A program made the position numbers and the translations under genes. 32,395 bases of DNA from a virus. The stretch lies in the IMG/VR virus record IMGVR_UViG_3300008452_000999, positions 1 through 32,395 of that record. One strand, 5' to 3'. Numbering within the stretch: the first letter of the stretch is position 1; the number at the start of each line of letters is the position of its first letter. Of the stretch, positions 30,135 to 32,395 are shown piece after piece. The notes beneath the pieces were generated by a model that had not been told where the DNA came from, searched no databases, and saw only the letters and a list, made by a program, of their open reading frames with translations.

Positions 30135-30919
30135 AAGATACCTACTACTTTAGCCACGACTACAACGCTCACAACGACGTAAAAATACTTTTTATGCGTC
30201 AGCAATTAGGTATGGAGGGTTACGGTATTTATTGGTTTCTGATTGAATCTTTAGCCGATTCAGGAGGGTATTTACCTATGAAGATAATACCAGTGCTTGC
30301 TATGCAGATGCACACAACGGAGGTAAAAGTAAAAGCGGTTATTGAATCCTTTGAACTTTTCCAAGTAAATGAAAATCAATTCTTTAGTGCTCGTTTACTT
30401 GACCATTTAGAGGTTAGAAATAACATTAAAAAAATGAACTCCGAGAAAGGGAAACGTAGTGCAGAACTGAGAAAATCAACAGCGGTTCAACAGCGGTTGA
30501 ACTGCGGTTCAACAAAGGAAAGGAAAGGAAAGGAAAGGAAAGAAAAGGAAATAGTTATTAATAAAGAGGTGAGTAGTTTTAAGCAATTCGCAGTACATAC
30601 CGACCTGAAACCTTTACCTGATTTTATGGTTAACTCAATTAAACTGCAAATAATAAACTTAAAGCACGTTGAACTTTCAGACGAAAAAATTTTATCTTTA
30701 TGGCAAGCGTTTATTGTTGAGAATATAAATGGCACAAAGTTTTATCAAACAGAAACAGACGTACATAAACACTTTTCTAACTGGTTAAAAAAACAGAACA
30801 TCAATGCAACAAATAACGGATCTACTAAATCAAGGCAGCAAACTACCAACGAGTCAATCGAATACATTAAGCAAAAAGGAAACGAACTCTTCAACAGAAT
30901 TAATAGCAAGGAAATATGA
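30131..30919 (+). CDS. DUF4373 (Lin1244/Lin1753-like) replication protein
   Basis: A 262-residue protein. The N-terminal ~95 residues are a DUF4373 winged-helix domain: YYFSHDYNAHNDVKILFMRQ (residues 5-24), LGMEGYGIYWFLIESLADSG (26-45) and DHLEVRNNI near 91-99. A low-complexity basic linker follows (about 105-140, KERKGKERKEKE), encoded by 11-bp and 5-bp tandem repeats (30482-30548). The C-terminal ~115 residues are helical with KFYQTETDVHKHFSNWLKKQ. Such proteins are initiator- or helicase-loader-like in Bacteroidota and Firmicutes phages. Repeats within the gene recall the origin inside lambda O. ATGA overlap precedes it; the next gene overlaps its end by 116 bases. Confidence 0.8.
   Translation: MKDTYYFSHDYNAHNDVKILFMRQQLGMEGYGIYWFLIESLADSGGYLPMKIIPVLAMQMHTTEVKVKAVIESFELFQVNENQFFSARLLDHLEVRNNIKKMNSEKGKRSAELRKSTAVQQRLNCGSTKERKGKERKEKEIVINKEVSSFKQFAVHTDLKPLPDFMVNSIKLQIINLKHVELSDEKILSLWQAFIVENINGTKFYQTETDVHKHFSNWLKKQNINATNNGSTKSRQQTTNESIEYIKQKGNELFNRINSKEI
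30482..30514 (+). repeat. Three 11-bp direct repeats in replication gene (iteron-like)
   Basis: GCGGTTCAACA (30482-30492), GCGGTTGAACT (30493-30503) and GCGGTTCAACA (30504-30514) follow each other directly. TTCAAC and GTTGAA also form an inverted repeat. They lie in the linker coding part of the replication gene and are followed by a purine-only A/G tract, a layout like an iteron-plus-unwinding-region origin. Confidence 0.7.
30514..30548 (+). repeat. AAAGG pentanucleotide repeats in replication gene
   Basis: Units at 30514, 30519, 30524, 30529 and 30534 are AAAGG; 30539 is AAAGA and 30544 AAAGG. Five-base units are not multiples of three, so change of one unit shifts the frame of the replication protein. 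The tract is purine-only and may be a slippage-prone or origin-associated element. Confidence 0.85.
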
Positions 30920-31619
30920 AGCACCGGCTTTCGGTCAGCTTACAGACGAGCAGCTTAATTTAACTGCGTTAAAAATACTTTTAACTGTTCAAGCGATTTC
31001 AGGGTGGCAGTTACCGGACAAGGATATACTGGACATTCTTATTAATCAACTAACACTAAAATTAAAAGAGTCGTATCCGAGAGTAAACATCAAAGAGGTT
31101 GAATACGCTTTTCGGAATTACTCAGTCAAAGAGTACGGAAAAAACTTTAATCTTTTTATCTTTGACGAGGTTTTAGAGCCATATCTTAGACAGCGAGCCG
31201 ATGCCAGTAAACAAGAGGAAACAAAACAACCAAAACAACTACCAATGCAAGAAATAACAAAAGAGGAAAAGCTGCAAGACATAGCAGAATATAGAGAACG
31301 TGTAGACCTTAACGAAAATACTATTCATTTAATACCATACTACCTACACGACTGGATACTTGAACTCGGACTTATGGAAGTAACAGAAGCAGACAAGTTT
31401 GATTTATACGACAAAGCGACTAAATTAAAGCTAAATCAAATCTACAAAGCAGCTTTGGAAGATACGAGTAAAATGAAAGATTACAATAAGTTCAAGGATA
31501 GTTATGACAGAAATATGTTTTCCGATTGGGAGGTTGAACAAATACACTATCTTTATCTAAAATTAGTAGCATTAAAATACTTCCGAGAATGGAAGCAGAG
31601 CAAGGGAAATTTATCGTAA
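30804..31619 (+). CDS. Hypothetical replication-module protein
   Basis: A 271-residue protein from ATG 30804, in the +1 frame relative to the DUF4373 gene, overlapping it by 116 bases. The likely conserved part begins after the overlap: LTDEQLNLTALKILLTVQAI (about residues 46-65), VNIKEVEYAFRNYSVKEYGK (about 94-113), NLFIFDEVLEPYLRQR. The C-terminal half is helical and acidic. No Walker motifs are seen, so it is not a helicase or its AAA+ loader. The protein could partner with the initiator. No ATG exists between the start and the end of overlap, so the start is uncertain. Confidence 0.65.
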   Translation: MQQITDLLNQGSKLPTSQSNTLSKKETNSSTELIARKYEAPAFGQLTDEQLNLTALKILLTVQAISGWQLPDKDILDILINQLTLKLKESYPRVNIKEVEYAFRNYSVKEYGKNFNLFIFDEVLEPYLRQRADASKQEETKQPKQLPMQEITKEEKLQDIAEYRERVDLNENTIHLIPYYLHDWILELGLMEVTEADKFDLYDKATKLKLNQIYKAALEDTSKMKDYNKFKDSYDRNMFSDWEVEQIHYLYLKLVALKYFREWKQSKGNLS

Positions 31620-31885
31620 TACGTGCCAAAGACGAAACACTCGGAGAAGCTGCCGACTGGGTAGTTCACTACGTTAACGAAGATTTCCCGATTGAAGAGG
31701 TAAATAAATTTATACATTTAGGCGAGATCGAGATAAGAGAAGCAACACAAAGAGAGAAAAGAATATGCTATTTAGCGAGCGAGTTTATGAATCAAAATAA
31801 CGGTGTTTACATAAACCAATTAGATGCCATCGAAGAACTCCTTAACTATCCCGAAGCTGACTGCGAAAGCACAGAAAATCTTTAA
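31589..31885 (+). CDS. Small hypothetical protein
   Basis: A 98-residue acidic protein overlapping the preceding gene by 31 bases and the NinG-like gene by 62 bases, in a run of overlapping early genes. KFIVIRAKDETLGEAADWVV and LGEIEIREATQREKRICYLA segments have no family I recognise. It is likely a real gene because the frame continues past both overlaps with a normal amino-acid composition. Confidence 0.6.
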   Translation: MEAEQGKFIVIRAKDETLGEAADWVVHYVNEDFPIEEVNKFIHLGEIEIREATQREKRICYLASEFMNQNNGVYINQLDAIEELLNYPEADCESTENL

Positions 31886-32183
31886 CGCTTGGATTCGTAA
31901 CCGAGATAAAGAAATCGGTTGTATCTCTTGCGGTAATGAAGTGCAACACGCAGGGCACTATATGTCTGCCGGTCATCATTCGGCTTTAAGGTTTGACGAG
32001 TGCAATGTTAACGGCCAGTGCTTAAGGTGTAATAATTTTCTACACGGTAATTTAATTAGGTACAGACAAGGACTTGTAGCAAAGTACGGAGAGCAGAAAG
32101 TTATGTTATTGGAGAACTACGGAACGAGGGTAAAAAAGTGGTCAAGGTTAGAGCTTGAGTGGATATGCGAAAACTATAAGTAA
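31824..32183 (+). CDS. ninG: NinG/Rap-like recombination nuclease
   Basis: A 119-residue protein: KAQKIFNAWIRNRDKEIGCI (residues 15-34), GCISCG (32-37), HAGHYMSAGHHSALRFDECN (42-61), GQCLRCN (64-70) and FLHGNLIRYR (72-81). C33, C36, C66 and C69 can bind zinc and the clustered His/Asp residues recall HNH-like nucleases. This is the C-terminal core of lambda NinG (Rap), which cuts Holliday junctions and branched DNA; lambda NinG is longer (about 200 residues), so this one is minimal. It works with ERF in recombination. The ATG of the sigma-like gene overlaps its stop (TAATG, 32181-32185). Confidence 0.85.
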   Translation: MPSKNSLTIPKLTAKAQKIFNAWIRNRDKEIGCISCGNEVQHAGHYMSAGHHSALRFDECNVNGQCLRCNNFLHGNLIRYRQGLVAKYGEQKVMLLENYGTRVKKWSRLELEWICENYK

Positions 32184-32395
32184 TGGATTGCCGGGAATAC
32201 ATAGAACAGATTTACACGCATCCGGCTATTAATAACTTAATAAGTAAACTTGATCCGGCAGAATTAAGAGAGGAACTAAAACAAGAGATGGCTTACAATT
32301 TATTAAATATGCCCTGCGAGCGAGTGCTAAAGATACAAGCTGAAGGTGGGTTATTGGGTTACTCGTTAAAGATGCTTTGGAATATGGCTGCTTCT
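32183..32395 (+). CDS. Sigma factor/HTH-like phage regulator, N-terminal part (cut at right edge)
   Basis: An open frame from ATG 32183 to the right edge, exactly 71 codons: MDCREYIEQIYTHPAINNLI, then a helical part with AELREELKQEMAYNLLNMPC and GYSLKMLWNMAAS at the edge. It continues in phase at base 1 with NTSEFYKKFRKYN and the HTH at the C-terminus (see the left-edge entry), together 171 residues. This helix-then-FYKKFRK-then-HTH order matches small sigma-like proteins of Bacteroidota phages, so the two edges are probably one gene of a circular molecule. Confidence 0.8.
   Translation, partial: MDCREYIEQIYTHPAINNLISKLDPAELREELKQEMAYNLLNMPCERVLKIQAEGGLLGYSLKMLWNMAAS

Noticed and set aside
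1-32395. CRISPR array, tRNA or rRNA genes
   Set aside because: No regularly spaced direct repeats of 24-40 bases and no cloverleaf or CCA-ended structures were noticed by eye; a tRNA scan would settle it.

Overview
The window reads as a complete or nearly complete genome of a tailed, siphovirus-like phage infecting a member of the Bacteroidota. Every supported gene lies on the plus strand. The phage proteins resemble families typical of Bacteroidota phages and prophages: the tail proteins, the XkdF-type protease with inserted modules, the capsid, the DUF4373-type replication protein and the NinG-type nuclease. Translation starts lack Shine-Dalgarno sequences and are preceded by A-rich leaders such as AAAACAAAACACAATG. 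The clearest promoter (25764-25796) fits the Bacteroidota form TTTG-N21-TAnnTTTG. The gene cut at the right edge (32183-32395, exactly 71 codons) continues in frame into the open frame at the left edge (1-303). Joined, they give a coherent 171-aa sigma/HTH-like protein, so the 32,395 bases are probably a circular or circularly permuted genome opened inside that gene.

Layout. 1-4570: small phage proteins, three small membrane proteins, and a modification cassette of two GT-B-like glycosyltransferases and an FkbM-like methyltransferase. 4596-6114: small and large terminase. 6146-13357: tail block, with a tail assembly chaperone that has a -1 frameshift extension at a T9 run, a completion-type protein, two large distal-tail proteins and the tape measure. 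13386-16336: head block of a mosaic XkdF protease, scaffold-like protein and major capsid protein. 16421-20645: tail tube, a small structural protein, portal with a gpF-like C-terminal domain, head-tail connector and tail terminator candidate. 20655-24259: secreted-type tail fibre, holin candidates, a probable unimolecular spanin and a GH24 endolysin. 24256-25534: metallophosphoesterase and a small acidic protein.

25535-25816 is a control region with two terminators, an inverted-repeat operator candidate and the best promoter. It separates the late genes from the early rightward genes at 25817-32395 and onward through the junction. The early genes include an ERF annealing protein, an SSB-tailed mini-protein, a cytosine-C5 DNA methyltransferase, a stand-alone DnaA domain-IV-like protein, a DUF4373-type replication protein with iteron-like repeats inside its gene, and a NinG-type nuclease. 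No integrase, excisionase, CI-like repressor, DNA polymerase or replicative helicase is recognisable. I infer a virulent phage, or one relying on the host, that uses host polymerase and helicase.

The observations most worth following are: (1) an 807-nt second reading frame nested completely within the cytosine methyltransferase gene, with family-like sequence in both frames; (2) the hidden -1 frame extension of the tail chaperone; (3) three inserted modules splitting the XkdF protease; (4) the glycosyltransferase/FkbM cassette; (5) two hairpins with fully complementary 7-nt loops, the second an intrinsic terminator, before the replication gene; (6) iteron-like repeats inside the replication gene. 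Family assignments come from recognising motifs by eye; no database search was run.
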